From Streptomyces antibioticus (GTDB lineage Bacteria > Actinomycetota > Actinomycetes > Streptomycetales > Streptomycetaceae), in contig NZ_CM007717.1 of NCBI RefSeq assembly GCF_002019855.1, forward strand, positions 7,139,750-7,203,749: 64,000 nucleotides of DNA, in the 5' to 3' direction. Shown here piece by piece: positions 14,409 to 23,670 of the stretch. The position numbers were made by a program, and so were the translations under genes. Below the pieces are notes generated by a model, which did not search any database, was not told where the DNA came from, and was given only the letters and a program-made list of their open reading frames with translations. Positions within the stretch are counted from its first letter, which is position 1; the number at the start of each line of letters is the position of its first letter.

Positions 14409-17096
14409 ATGACGGAGGTACGGCCGGCCGCGGCCGCCTCGGCTTCCCTGTGGGAGCGCGACGCGGAAGTCGCCGTTCTGGCGCAGGCGGTGGACACCCT
14501 GTGCGCCGACCGGTCCTCCTCGGGCCATCTGCTGGTGCTCCGGGGCGAGGCGGGACTGGGAAAGACGGCACTCCTGGCCGAGACCCGTCGCATCGCCGAG
14601 GCCCGCAACTGCACGGTGTGGTCGGCCCGCGGCGGCGAGACGCTACGGGCCGTCCCCTTCAACGTGGTACGGCAGTTGCTCCAGCCGGCGCTGCTGTCCC
14701 TGCTGCCGGAGGAGGCCCGCGAGTACCTCGGCGACTGGTACGACATCGCGGGACCCGCCCTCGGCATAGCGGAACCGGGCGAGGGGCACCCCGACCCGCA
14801 GGCCGTGTGCGACGGCCTGGTGGCCGCCGTACGACGCCTCGCCAGGCGCTACTACCCGCTCGTGCTGCTGATCGACGACGCGCACTGGGCCGACCTGGAG
14901 ACCCTGCGCTGGCTCGCCGCCTTCGTCGAACGCCTCGACGACCTGTCCGTGCTGGTCGTCGTCGCCCGCAGGCCCGGCGAGATCAAGGGCGACGCCGCCC
15001 ACCACCTCGCCACGATCGGCGCCGTCGCCGGCCCCTCGGTCACCAGCCTCAGCGCGCTGACCCCGGCCGCCGTCGCCGGGCTCACCCGCGCCACCCTCGG
15101 CCCGCACGCCGACGGCGCGTTCTGCCGCGAGGTGTGGGCCGTCACCGACGGCAACCCCTACGACACCGTCGAACTCCTCGCCAAGGTCGGCGACAGCGGC
15201 TTCGAACCGAGCGAGGCGTCGGCCATCGAGCTGCGCCCGCTCAGCAAGTCGGCCCGCGGCGGCGGACTCGTCGCCCGCCTGGAGGAACTGGGCGTCGACG
15301 CCACCCGCTTCGCCATGGCCGCCGCGATCCTCGGCGTCGGCATCTCCATCGACGAGGCGGCCCGGCTCGCCGTCATGGAACGCGACGACGCGGTGCGCTG
15401 CGCCGAACTCCTGCGCACCGCCCGCATCCTGACCGACCCCGACCCGGCGGCCGCGCCCGTCGCCGAGGGCGACCTCGAGTTCGTCCACCCGCTGATCGCG
15501 ACCGCCGTCTACGACTCCATCCCCGGCAGTCTGCGCACCGCGATGCACGGCATCGCCGCCCAGGTCGTCACCGACGCGGGCAAGGGACTCGCGGCCGCCT
15601 CCCGGCACCTGATCCAGGTCCACCCCGAGGGCGACCAGGAACTCGTCGAGCAACTGCGCGGCGCGGCCGGCGAACACCTCGCCGTCGGCGCGCCCGACGC
15701 GGCCCGCCGCTGTCTGGAACGCGCCCTGGCCGAACCGCCCGCCCCCGAGGTGCACGCGCAGGTGCTCTACGACCTCGGCTGCGCCACCCTGCTGACCGCG
15801 CCCGCCAAGACCGTCGACCATCTGCGCACCGCCCTCGCCATGACCGGCCTCGACGGCGATCTGCGGGTGGACGCCGTGATCCGTCTGTCCCAGGCGCTGA
15901 TGCACAACGACCAGTTGGGGGAGGCCGTCCGCACCGTCGAGGCGGAGGCCGCCCGGCACGCCCCGGGCCCGGCCAAGATGCGGCTCCAGGCGGTGCAGTT
16001 CATGTGGGAGGGCATCCACGCGGAGGTCGCCTCCCCGGCCCGCTCCGACCGGCTGGCCCGGCTCGCCGCGACCTGCGCCGGCCGGGACAACTCCGAACGC
16101 GCCCTGCTCATCCTGCGCGGCTTCGACGCCATGACCCACGGCGAGAACGCCGAGGAGGTCATCGAGTTCTGCGACCGCGCCCTCGTCAACGGCCGCCTCG
16201 CCCCGGGCCTCGGCTGGACCGACCCCCAGTGGGGCATCGAACTGCTGATGATGCTGGCCAGCTCCTACGCCTACACCGACCGCCTGGACCGCGCCGACAC
16301 CCTCTTCAACGAAGCCGTCCGCGCCTACGAGTCGGCAGGCTGGAGCGGCGGCCACACCTCCCTGGCCCACGCCTACCTCGGGCTCGGCCTGCGCCGCCGC
16401 GGCCGTCTCAAGGAGGCCGAGGAGTCCCTGCGCAAGTCCCTCGTCCTCGCCGAACGCGTCGGGCGCGGACTGCCGTTGTACTGGTCGGCCACCTGCAACC
16501 TGGTCGACGTCCTGCTCGCCCGCGGCCATGTCGACGAGGCGTGGCGGGTCGCCGAGGAGTTCGACTTCGGACCGCCCTACCCGTCCACGATCGTGCTGCC
16601 CGACCCGCGCTCCGTGCGCGGCCGGCTGCTGCTCGCCGTCGGCCGCTTCAAGGACGGCGTCAACGAACTGGAGGAGGCCGAGAAGGCGGCGGCCGCCCGC
16701 GGCCACCTCAACCCGGTGATGGTCCCCTGGGCCGTCGACCTCGCTCGCGCCCTGGCCACCGAGGACCCGGCCCGCGCCGCCCGGCTCGCCTCCGAGGCCC
16801 GCCGCCAGGCCGAACGCCTCGGCACCGACACGGCGATCGGCGAGGCCCTGCGCTGCGCCGCCGCCCTGGAGACCGGACAGCGCGCGGTCCGTCTGGCCCA
16901 ACAGGCGGCGACCTACCTGGAGTCGTCCCCCTGCCAGTACGAACACGCGGCCGCCCGCGTCGAGTACGGCGTTCTGGCCCGCTCGGTCTCCGAACTCAAC
17001 CGCGGCCTCGCCCTGGCCCGCACCTGCGGCGCGGACAGCCTGGTCACGACGGCGGAAGAGGCGTTGAAGGGACTGGGCGCGCTGGACTCCGACTAG
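14409..17096 (+). CDS. LAL/STAND-type AAA ATPase without a C-terminal LuxR HTH
   Basis: 895 residues. The N-terminal ATPase module has Walker A GEAGLGKT at 46-53 and Walker B LVLLIDDAHW at 151-160. This is followed by winged-helix-like and long TPR-like helical regions (for example LAHAYLGLGLRRRGRLKEAEESLRKSL), the layout of MalT/LAL regulators. Those proteins normally end in a ~65-residue LuxR-type HTH; here the chain stops at LKGLGALDSD, where the HTH would begin, and the following 19 nt lead into the convergent pca operon. So it is either a signal ATPase acting through a partner or a regulator that lost its DNA-binding end. Start ATG at 14409 has GGGAGG 7 nt upstream. It is monocistronic. 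Confidence 0.85.
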   Translation: MTEVRPAAAASASLWERDAEVAVLAQAVDTLCADRSSSGHLLVLRGEAGLGKTALLAETRRIAEARNCTVWSARGGETLRAVPFNVVRQLLQPALLSLLPEEAREYLGDWYDIAGPALGIAEPGEGHPDPQAVCDGLVAAVRRLARRYYPLVLLIDDAHWADLETLRWLAAFVERLDDLSVLVVVARRPGEIKGDAAHHLATIGAVAGPSVTSLSALTPAAVAGLTRATLGPHADGAFCREVWAVTDGNPYDTVELLAKVGDSGFEPSEASAIELRPLSKSARGGGLVARLEELGVDATRFAMAAAILGVGISIDEAARLAVMERDDAVRCAELLRTARILTDPDPAAAPVAEGDLEFVHPLIATAVYDSIPGSLRTAMHGIAAQVVTDAGKGLAAASRHLIQVHPEGDQELVEQLRGAAGEHLAVGAPDAARRCLERALAEPPAPEVHAQVLYDLGCATLLTAPAKTVDHLRTALAMTGLDGDLRVDAVIRLSQALMHNDQLGEAVRTVEAEAARHAPGPAKMRLQAVQFMWEGIHAEVASPARSDRLARLAATCAGRDNSERALLILRGFDAMTHGENAEEVIEFCDRALVNGRLAPGLGWTDPQWGIELLMMLASSYAYTDRLDRADTLFNEAVRAYESAGWSGGHTSLAHAYLGLGLRRRGRLKEAEESLRKSLVLAERVGRGLPLYWSATCNLVDVLLARGHVDEAWRVAEEFDFGPPYPSTIVLPDPRSVRGRLLLAVGRFKDGVNELEEAEKAAAARGHLNPVMVPWAVDLARALATEDPARAARLASEARRQAERLGTDTAIGEALRCAAALETGQRAVRLAQQAATYLESSPCQYEHAAARVEYGVLARSVSELNRGLALARTCGADSLVTTAEEALKGLGALDSD

Positions 17097-17115
17097 CGGC
17101 GCACCCGGTTCTCCT

Positions 17116-18231
17116 CTACTCCTCTTCCTCCAGCACCCGTTGGGCCGTCGCGAACGCCGCGTTCGCGGCCGGGACACCGCAGTACACGGCCGTCTGGAGC
17201 AGGACCGCGCCGATCTCCTCCGGCGTGAGGCCGTTGCGGCGGGCCGCCCTGACGTGCAGGGCCAGTTCGTCGTGGTGGCCGTGGGCGACCAGGGCGGTCA
17301 GGGTGATCATGCTGCGCTCGCGGCGGCTCAGTGTCGGGTCGGTCCAGATCTCGCCCCACGCGTAGCGCGCGATGAAGTCCTGGAACCGGGCGGTGAACGG
17401 CGACTGCCGGGCCTGCGCACGGTCCACATGAGAGTCGCCGAGCACCTGGCGCCGCACCTCCATGCCCCGCCCGGCGAGCCCGTCGAAGTGGGCCCGCAGC
17501 GCGGCGAGGACCGCCTCGGGCCGCTCGGCCGGCGCCAGGTGCGAGGCGCCGGGGAGTTCGACCAGCGTCGCGTCCGGCACCGCGTCCGCGATCTCCCGCA
17601 GATGCGCGGGCGGTGTCGCCGGATCCTGCCGCCCGGCGACCAGCAGCGTGGGCACGCTCACCTCGGCCAGCCGCTCCCGCAGATCGAACGCGCCGAGCGC
17701 GTCGCAGCAGGCGGCGTACGCGCCCGGGTCGGCGGCGCGATGGTCGGCCACCAGCTCCGGCACGGTGTAACCGGACGTGAACCAGCGGGCGTTCGCGCTC
17801 TCCGCGAGCCGATCGAGCCCCTCGGCCCGCACCTGCGCGGCCCGCTCCTCCCACGGCGCCGCCCCGCCGAAGTGGGCCGACGAGCAGATCACCGCCAGCC
17901 GGAACACCCGCTCCGGGTGGTGCAGCGCCAGGTGCAGTCCCACCGCACCGCCCAGCGACACCCCCGCGTACCCGAACCGGTCCAGACCCAGGGAGTCGGC
18001 GAGCGCCAGCACCAGCCGGGCCAGATCCCCGACGGTGGCGCCGGGGCCGATCAGTTCGGCGGGGGAGCCGCCGTGCCCCGGCAGGTCCCAGCGCACCACC
18101 CGGTGCGTGACGGACAGTTCGGGCGCGACCTTGTCCCACAGCGCGTACGACGTGCCCAGCGAGGGACCGAGCAGCAGCGCGGGCGCCGTATCCGGGCCCT
18201 CGGCACGATGGTTGAGCAGCTTCTCGGTCAA
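17116..18231 (-). CDS. pcaL: Fused 3-oxoadipate enol-lactonase / 4-carboxymuconolactone decarboxylase
   Basis: 371 residues, last gene of the pca operon. The N-terminal alpha/beta hydrolase (about 1-255) has the nucleophile elbow GVSLGG and catalytic His in GASHLAP; this is PcaD activity (enol-lactone to beta-ketoadipate). The C-terminal ~115 residues are a CMD domain (RRQVLGDSHV...FTARFQDFIARYAWGEIW...MITLTALVAHG...LLQTAVYCGVPAANAAF), PcaC activity. The fusion is called PcaL in Streptomyces. The start is TTG at 18231, overlapping the pcaB stop as TTGA; no other start gives a full hydrolase fold, so translation is coupled to pcaB. Its end nearly abuts the convergent ATPase gene. Confidence 0.95.
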   Translation of the reverse strand: MTEKLLNHRAEGPDTAPALLLGPSLGTSYALWDKVAPELSVTHRVVRWDLPGHGGSPAELIGPGATVGDLARLVLALADSLGLDRFGYAGVSLGGAVGLHLALHHPERVFRLAVICSSAHFGGAAPWEERAAQVRAEGLDRLAESANARWFTSGYTVPELVADHRAADPGAYAACCDALGAFDLRERLAEVSVPTLLVAGRQDPATPPAHLREIADAVPDATLVELPGASHLAPAERPEAVLAALRAHFDGLAGRGMEVRRQVLGDSHVDRAQARQSPFTARFQDFIARYAWGEIWTDPTLSRRERSMITLTALVAHGHHDELALHVRAARRNGLTPEEIGAVLLQTAVYCGVPAANAAFATAQRVLEEEE

Positions 18232-19589
18232 CGTCGCTCCAGGGCGCGGTCGGTGAGGATCCCGGCGGATCCGGTGTAGAGGGCCGGGTCGGTGAGAGCA
18301 CCGAGGTCGATGCCCCGCAACTCGGCCTCTTCCGAAAGCAGTTCGGCGAGCGGGCGGCCCTCCGCGGTGGTACGCGGGGCGAGTTCGGTGAGCAGCTCCT
18401 TCGCGCGGGCCCGGCCCAGCACGGACGACAGTTCGGCGGACAGCCGCTCGGAGACGATCAGTCCATGGGTGAGGTCCAGGTTCGCCCGCATCGCGTCCGG
18501 CCGCACCCGCAGCCCCTCGGCCAGCTCGGCGGCGTCTCGGGCCGCCCCGCCGACCAGCCGCAGCAGGTCCCGCAGCGGCTCCCACTCGGCGTGCCAGGCC
18601 CCGGTCGGCCGCTCGTCCTCGGCCACCAGACAGCCGTACAGCACCGCCGCGAGCTGCGGGGCGCGCCGGGCGGCGGCCGCGATCAGTGTGGCGCGCACCG
18701 GGTTCGCCTTGTGCGGCATGGCGGACGACCCCCCGCCGCCGCCGCCCTCCGCCACCTCGGCGATCTCCGTGCGGGAGAGGGTGAGCACGTCCGCCGCGAG
18801 CTTGCCCAGCGCACCCGCCGAGGAGGCGAGGCACCCGGCCAGGTCGGCGATCGGCGTGCGCAGTGTGTGCCACGGCAACAGCGGTGCCCGCAGGCCGAGT
18901 TCACCGGCGTACGCGGCGGGCAGCGCCGTCGCGTCGGGGGCGCCGTACGCGCCGAAGGCCGCCAAGGTGCCCGCGGCGCCGCCGAGTTGGGCGGGCAGCG
19001 CGTCCCGTACGGCCGTCGCCCGGTCGCGGGCGTCGAGGACCAGCGACCGCCAGCCGGCGGCCTTCAGCCCGAAGGTCGTCGGCACGGCGTGCTGGGTGAG
19101 CGTCCGGCCGGCCATGGGCGTGTCCCGGTGCCGGGCCGCGAGCGCGGCGAGCGCCCGCTCGGTGCGGCCGAGGTCGGCCAGCACCAGGTCCAGGGCGCGG
19201 GCGGCGACCAGCATGGTGGCCGTGTCCATGATGTCCTGGCTGGTCGCGCCCCGGTGGACGTACGGTCCGAACGTCTCGCCGGTGGCCGCCGTGAGGTCGG
19301 CGACCAGCGGGATCACCGGGTTGCCGCCCGCACGGGCCCGTTCGGCCAGGGACCGGACGTCGTACGGTCCGGCGGCCGCCCGGGTGACCGCCGCCCCGGC
19401 CCCCTCGGGGGTCAGCCCCAGGGACTCCTGGGCGCGGGTCAGCGCGGCCTCCGCGTCGAGCAGCGCGCGCAGGAACGCGCCGTCGGCGGTCGCCGCGGCG
19501 GCGGGGGAGCCGGTCCACCCGGGGGCGAGCAGACCGGCGTCGTCGGGGTGAGCGGGTGTCGCTGGTGTCGCGGGTGTCGCTGGTGTCAC
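18228..19589 (-). CDS. pcaB: 3-carboxy-cis,cis-muconate cycloisomerase
   Basis: 453 residues, fumarase/aspartase superfamily. It lactonises 3-carboxymuconate to 4-carboxymuconolactone. The superfamily signature is present as GGSSAMPHKANP, and the conserved HRGATSQDIMDTA and TLTQHAVPTTFG segments are intact. Start is GTG at 19589, overlapping the pcaG stop as GTGA. The first dozen residues are a TPA tripeptide repeat encoded by a 9-bp DNA repeat, outside the normal family start; this may be strain-variable. Upstream and downstream overlaps couple it to pcaG and pcaL. Confidence 0.95.
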   Translation of the reverse strand: MTPATPATPATPAHPDDAGLLAPGWTGSPAAAATADGAFLRALLDAEAALTRAQESLGLTPEGAGAAVTRAAAGPYDVRSLAERARAGGNPVIPLVADLTAATGETFGPYVHRGATSQDIMDTATMLVAARALDLVLADLGRTERALAALAARHRDTPMAGRTLTQHAVPTTFGLKAAGWRSLVLDARDRATAVRDALPAQLGGAAGTLAAFGAYGAPDATALPAAYAGELGLRAPLLPWHTLRTPIADLAGCLASSAGALGKLAADVLTLSRTEIAEVAEGGGGGGSSAMPHKANPVRATLIAAAARRAPQLAAVLYGCLVAEDERPTGAWHAEWEPLRDLLRLVGGAARDAAELAEGLRVRPDAMRANLDLTHGLIVSERLSAELSSVLGRARAKELLTELAPRTTAEGRPLAELLSEEAELRGIDLGALTDPALYTGSAGILTDRALERR

Positions 19590-20203
19590 TGGAACTCCAG
19601 GAAGACCGTCTCGCCTTCGCCCTGAAGGCGGATGTCGAAACGGTAGGTGCCCGCGCCGTCGTCGGAGGCGATCAGCGTGTCGCGCCGCGCCGGGTCCAGC
19701 CGGGACAGCAGCGGGTCGGCGGCGAACGCGGCGGCCGTCGCGGGGTCGTCGCCGGGCAGATAGATCCGGGTGAAGAGGTGCACCAGCAGACCGCGCGCGA
19801 ACACGCACACGCTCACGTAGGGGGCGCTGGTCCCGCGCGCGCCGGGCCGCAGCGTCCGGGCGGTCCAGTGGCCGTCGGCGTCGGTCTGCACCCGGCCCCA
19901 GCCGGTGAACTCCACGCCGTTGCGGCCCAGGAAGCCGCCGGTGGCCGGGTCGCGGCGCATGGAGCCGTCGGTGTGCGGGACCCGTCCGTCGGGACCGGCG
20001 CCCCACAGCTCCAGGAAGGCGTCCGGCAGCGGGGCGCCCGCGCCGTCGTACACATACCCCTGGAGGGTGACGGTGGCGGGATGGCCGGCCGGGGCGATGT
20101 CGCCGCCGCCGGGGAACGGCAGGGCATGGCCGTAGAACGGTCCGACGGTGTGCGACGGGGTGGGCAGCACGGTCTCGGGCCGGCTGGGGTCGATGCGTGT
20201 CAT
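19586..20203 (-). CDS. pcaG: Protocatechuate 3,4-dioxygenase alpha subunit
   Basis: 205 residues, intradiol dioxygenase fold. The alpha subunit pairs with PcaH and lacks the complete Fe(III) ligand set. Visible landmarks are TPSHTVGPFYGHALPF at the N-terminus and VFARGLLVHLFTRIYLPGDD in the core. Start ATG at 20203, 6 nt after the pcaH stop; its own stop overlaps the pcaB GTG. Together with PcaH it opens the protocatechuate ring between C3 and C4. Confidence 0.95.
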   Translation of the reverse strand: MTRIDPSRPETVLPTPSHTVGPFYGHALPFPGGGDIAPAGHPATVTLQGYVYDGAGAPLPDAFLELWGAGPDGRVPHTDGSMRRDPATGGFLGRNGVEFTGWGRVQTDADGHWTARTLRPGARGTSAPYVSVCVFARGLLVHLFTRIYLPGDDPATAAAFAADPLLSRLDPARRDTLIASDDGAGTYRFDIRLQGEGETVFLEFQ

Positions 20204-20209
20204 GGCAGG

Positions 20210-20983
20210 TCAGCGTCCTTCTTCGATCCAGGTGGCCCGCGGCCCGTCGAGCACGATGTCCCAGTGGTAGCCGAGCGAGAACTCCGGCACCGACAGGGCG
20301 TGGTCGTAGGTCGCGACCAGCCGCTGCCGGGCCGCGTCGTCCGTCACCGACTGGAGGATCGGGTCGTAGCGGAACAGCGGGTCGCCCGGGAAGTACATCT
20401 GGGTCACGAGCCGTTGGGTGAACGCCGTGCCGAAGAGCGAGAAGTGGATGTGGGCGGGCCGCCAGGCGTTGAGGTGCTGCCGCCACGGATACGGGCCCGG
20501 CTGGACGGTCGTGAAGCGGTAGCGGCCCTCGGCGTCGGTGAGGGTGCGGCCGACGCCGGTGAAGTTCGGGTCCAGCGGGGCGTCGTGCTGTTCGCGCCGA
20601 TGGGCGTAGCGGCCCGCCGAGTTGGCCTGCCAGATCTCCACGAGCTGGCCGCGCACCGGCCGCCCGTCGCGGTCCAGCAGCCGGCCGGAGACGGTGATGC
20701 GCTCGCCGATGGGTTCGCCGTGGTGCTGCCGAGTCAGATCGTTGTCGATCTCTGTGAAGTCCCGTTCGCCGAAGGCGGGGGAGTGCAGCTCGACCAGTTC
20801 GGGGTCCTGGGTCACGTCGATGGTGACGGGCGGCCGCTTCGGATGCCGCAGCGCCGACGAACGGTACGGCGGGTAGTCGCGGCGCGGCTGGTGCTCGACC
20901 GGGCCGCCGTCCGCGAGCCGTTTCTCGTAGGCGGCCCGTTCGGCGGCGATCTCGCGGTCGATGTCCTGCTGGGTGAGAGTCAT
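20210..20983 (-). CDS. pcaH: Protocatechuate 3,4-dioxygenase beta subunit
   Basis: 257 residues, catalytic subunit with mononuclear Fe(III). The family's Tyr/Tyr/His/His ligands fit the Tyr in NSAGRYAH, the Tyr in QPGPYPW, and the two His in WRPAHIHFSLFG. The N-terminal PcaH extension (DYPPYRSSALRHPKRP) is present. Start ATG at 20983 has GGGA upstream. It lies 17 nt after pcaF and 6 nt before pcaG in one transcript. The enzyme is cytoplasmic and is the entry step for protocatechuate. Confidence 0.95.
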   Translation of the reverse strand: MTLTQQDIDREIAAERAAYEKRLADGGPVEHQPRRDYPPYRSSALRHPKRPPVTIDVTQDPELVELHSPAFGERDFTEIDNDLTRQHHGEPIGERITVSGRLLDRDGRPVRGQLVEIWQANSAGRYAHRREQHDAPLDPNFTGVGRTLTDAEGRYRFTTVQPGPYPWRQHLNAWRPAHIHFSLFGTAFTQRLVTQMYFPGDPLFRYDPILQSVTDDAARQRLVATYDHALSVPEFSLGYHWDIVLDGPRATWIEEGR

Positions 20984-21000
20984 GTGGGTTCCCGGGAGTG

Positions 21001-22203
21001 TCAGCGTTCGAGGACGAGGGCGAGGCCCTGGCCCACGCCGATGCAGAGGGTGGCGACGCCGGTGCCGCCGCCCCGGCGAGCGAGCTGGTGGGCGACCGTC
21101 CCGGCGAGCCGGGCACCGGAGGCGCCGAGCGGATGACCGAGGGCGACGGCCCCGCCCTGCGGATTGAGGATCGCCGGGTCGAACTCGGGCCACTCGGCGA
21201 CACAGCCCAGCACCTGGGCGGCGAACGCCTCGTTCAGTTCGAGGACGGACAGGTCGGCGAACGACCGGCCGGCCTTGGCGAGCGCGCGGTTCACGGCCTC
21301 GACGGGGGCGAGCCCGAAGTAGTGCGGCTCGGTCGCGGAGACCCCGGTGGCCGACACCCGTGCCAGCGGCTCGCGCCCGATGGCCCGCAGCCCCTCCTCG
21401 TCGGCGAGGAGCAGCGCGGCCGCGCCGTCGCTCAGCGGCGAGGCGTTCCCGGCGGTGACCGTGCCGTCTTCGGTACGGAAGGACGGCTTCAGCGCGGCCA
21501 TCGCCTCCGGCGAGGCGTCCGGCCGTACGCATTCGTCGGCGTCGAAGAGCACCGGGTCGCCCGTGCGCCGCGGCAGGGACAGCGGCGCCAGCTCGGCGTC
21601 GAACAGGCCCTCGGCCCGGGCCTTCGCGGCCTTGCGGTGGCTGTCCAGCGCGAACGCGTCCTGCCGCGCACGGCTGATCTGGTGCTTCTCGGCGATCAGT
21701 TCGGCCGACTCGCCCAGCGGGACGGTCCATTGCGGGTCCATCCTCGGGTTGACCATGCGCCAGCCGAGCGTGGTCGAGTACAGCTCGGAGTGCCCGGCGG
21801 GGAACGGCCGGTCCGGCTTCGGCAGCACGTACGGCGCCCGGGTCATCGACTCCACCCCGCCCGCGACGGCCACGGAGGCGTCGCCGACCGCGATGGCGCG
21901 GGCCGCCTGGATCACCGCCTCCAGACCGGAGGCGCACAGCCGGTTGACCGTCACCCCCGGCACCGAGGTGGGCAGACCCGCGAGCAGCGCCGCCATCCGG
22001 GCCACGTTGCGGTTCTCCTCACCGGCCCCGTTGGCGTTCCCGACGTACACGTCGTCGATCCGGGACGGATCCAACTCGGGTGCACGGGAGAGGAGTTCGC
22101 GTACGGCATGGGCGGCGAGGTCGTCCGGGCGGACCCCGGCGAGCGCGCCGCCGTAGCGGCCGACCGGGGTGCGGACGGCGTCCACGACGTAGACGGTTCT
22201 CAC
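21001..22203 (-). CDS. pcaF: Beta-ketoadipyl-CoA thiolase
   Basis: 400 residues. Cleaves beta-ketoadipyl-CoA to acetyl-CoA and succinyl-CoA. Thiolase catalytic residues are present: the nucleophilic Cys in VNRLCASGLEAV, the His in ALGHPLGASGARL, and the second Cys in TLCIGVGQG. PcaF-type N-terminus is VRTVYVVDAVRTPVGRYGG. Start is GTG at 22203 with GGAGGA 6 nt upstream. It lies between pcaJ and pcaH, so the thiolase and CoA-transferase that finish the pathway are promoter-proximal. A second, different thiolase gene occurs in the fad operon of this window. Confidence 0.95.
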   Translation of the reverse strand: MRTVYVVDAVRTPVGRYGGALAGVRPDDLAAHAVRELLSRAPELDPSRIDDVYVGNANGAGEENRNVARMAALLAGLPTSVPGVTVNRLCASGLEAVIQAARAIAVGDASVAVAGGVESMTRAPYVLPKPDRPFPAGHSELYSTTLGWRMVNPRMDPQWTVPLGESAELIAEKHQISRARQDAFALDSHRKAAKARAEGLFDAELAPLSLPRRTGDPVLFDADECVRPDASPEAMAALKPSFRTEDGTVTAGNASPLSDGAAALLLADEEGLRAIGREPLARVSATGVSATEPHYFGLAPVEAVNRALAKAGRSFADLSVLELNEAFAAQVLGCVAEWPEFDPAILNPQGGAVALGHPLGASGARLAGTVAHQLARRGGGTGVATLCIGVGQGLALVLER

Positions 22204-22220
22204 GGCGGTTCCTCCGTGTC

Positions 22221-22865
22221 TCACAACAGCTCCTCCGCGACGGTCAGTTCGGCGCCGGTCGCGGCGGCGACGTCCTCGACGCTCACCCCGGGCGCGGTCT
22301 CGACGAGCCGCAGCCCGTCCGGTGTGACGTCCAGGACGCCGAGGTCGGTGACGATCCGGTCCACGCACGCCGTGCCGGTGAGCGGCAGCGCGCACTCGGT
22401 GAGGATCTTCGGGGAGCCGTCCTTGGCGGTGTGGGTCATCACGACGACGACCCTGCGGGCGCCGTGCACCAGGTCCATGGCCCCGCCGATCCCGGTGACC
22501 AGCTTGCCGGGCACGGCCCAGTTCGCGAGGTCACCGGCCTCGGACACCTGCATGGCGCCGAGCACGGCGACATCGATGTGCCCGCCCCGGATCATCGCGA
22601 ACGACAGCGCCGAGTCGAAGAACGAGGCGCCCGGCAGGACCGTCACGGTCTCCTTGCCCGCGTTGATCAGATCGGGGTCGACCCGGTCCTCGGCGGGGTA
22701 GGGGCCGGTGCCCAGGATGCCGTTCTCGGACTCCAGGACCACTTCGACGCCGTCCGGCAGATGGTTCGGGATCAGGGTCGGCAGCCCGATGCCGAGATTC
22801 ACGTACTGCCCGTCCTCCAGCTCGCGGGCCGCCCGCGCCGCCATCTGCTCGCGTGTCCAGGCCAT
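22221..22865 (-). CDS. pcaJ: 3-oxoadipate CoA-transferase subunit B
   Basis: 214 residues, family I CoA-transferase beta chain. The catalytic-Glu motif is present as ESENGILGTGP, together with NLGIGLPTL near the N-terminus and the GGHIDVAVLGAMQVS segment. It transfers CoA from succinyl-CoA to beta-ketoadipate together with PcaI. Start ATG at 22865 shares one base with the pcaI stop (TGATG), so the two subunits are made in coupled, near equal amounts. Confidence 0.95.
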   Translation of the reverse strand: MAWTREQMAARAARELEDGQYVNLGIGLPTLIPNHLPDGVEVVLESENGILGTGPYPAEDRVDPDLINAGKETVTVLPGASFFDSALSFAMIRGGHIDVAVLGAMQVSEAGDLANWAVPGKLVTGIGGAMDLVHGARRVVVVMTHTAKDGSPKILTECALPLTGTACVDRIVTDLGVLDVTPDGLRLVETAPGVSVEDVAAATGAELTVAEELL

Positions 22866-23620
22866 CAGACGCTCACCGTCCGCCGCTCGATCTTCTTGTC
22901 GGCCGCCTGCTCCGGGGTGAGGGCCACGACCCGTTGCACGAAGATCCCCGGCAGATGCACCGCGTCCGGGTCGATCTCCCCGGGCTCGACCAGCTCCTCG
23001 ACCTCGGCGATCGTCACCCGTCCGGCCGTCGCGGCCAGCGGGTTGAAGTTCCGGGAGGACTTGTTGAACACCAGGTTGCCGTGCCGGTCGCCCTTCGCGG
23101 CCCGCACCAGCGCGAAGTCGGTGCGGATCCCGCGCTCCAGCACGTACTCCACGCCGTCGAACTCCCGCACCTCCTTCGGCGGCGAGGCCAGCGCGACGCC
23201 GCCGGCACCGTCGTAGCGCCACGGCAGACCGCCCTCGGCGACCTGGGTGCCCACTCCGGCGGGGGTGTAGAAGGCGGGGATGCCGGCGCCGCCTGCCCGC
23301 AGCCGCTCGGCGAGGGTGCCCTGCGGGATCAGCTCGACCTCCAGCTCCCCGGCCAGGTACTGGCGGGCGAACTCCTTGTTGGCGCCGATGTACGACCCGG
23401 TCACGCGGGCGATCCGCCCGGCGGCGAGCAGTACCGCCAGGCCCGACTCCATCGCCCCGCAGTTGTTGGAGACGACCGACAGCCCGCGCACGCCCCGCTC
23501 GTACAGGGCGCCGATCACGACACCGGGCACACCGCTCAGTCCGAAGCCGCCCACCGCCAGCGAGGCGCCGTCCGGCACGTCGGCCACCGCCTCCAGGGCC
23601 GTGGCCACCACCTTGTCCAT
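22865..23620 (-). CDS. pcaI: 3-oxoadipate CoA-transferase subunit A
   Basis: 251 residues, family I CoA-transferase alpha chain and first gene of the operon. The glycine-rich CoA-binding motif VGGFGLSGVPG is near residue 24; SYIGANKEF and ELIPQGTLAERLRAGGAGIPAFYTP follow as in the family. Start ATG at 23620 has AGAGGGGG about 8 nt upstream. The promoter region between it and pcaV contains the palindrome TAATCAG-N4-CTGATTA, the likely repressor site. The operon order pcaIJFHGBL is the Streptomyces arrangement. Confidence 0.95.
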   Translation of the reverse strand: MDKVVATALEAVADVPDGASLAVGGFGLSGVPGVVIGALYERGVRGLSVVSNNCGAMESGLAVLLAAGRIARVTGSYIGANKEFARQYLAGELEVELIPQGTLAERLRAGGAGIPAFYTPAGVGTQVAEGGLPWRYDGAGGVALASPPKEVREFDGVEYVLERGIRTDFALVRAAKGDRHGNLVFNKSSRNFNPLAATAGRVTIAEVEELVEPGEIDPDAVHLPGIFVQRVVALTPEQAADKKIERRTVSV

Positions 23621-23652
23621 CCGGGGAGCCCCCTCTCTGCCTGCCACCAAAT

Positions 23653-23670
23653 TAATCAGGGCACTGATTA
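23653..23670. promoter_or_regulatory. Probable PcaV operator upstream of pcaI
   Basis: Perfect inverted repeat TAATCAG-ggca-CTGATTA, AT-rich against a GC-rich background, in the pcaI-pcaV intergenic region and 33-50 nt before the pcaI start. It covers the pcaI core-promoter area. PcaV in S. coelicolor is known to repress pca from this intergenic position and to release on protocatechuate. Confidence 0.75.

Noticed and set aside
14450..17365. A 971-residue plus-strand frame overlapping the ATPase
   Set aside because: Arg/Pro-rich frame-shifted shadow of the LAL-type ATPase; it has no Walker motifs.
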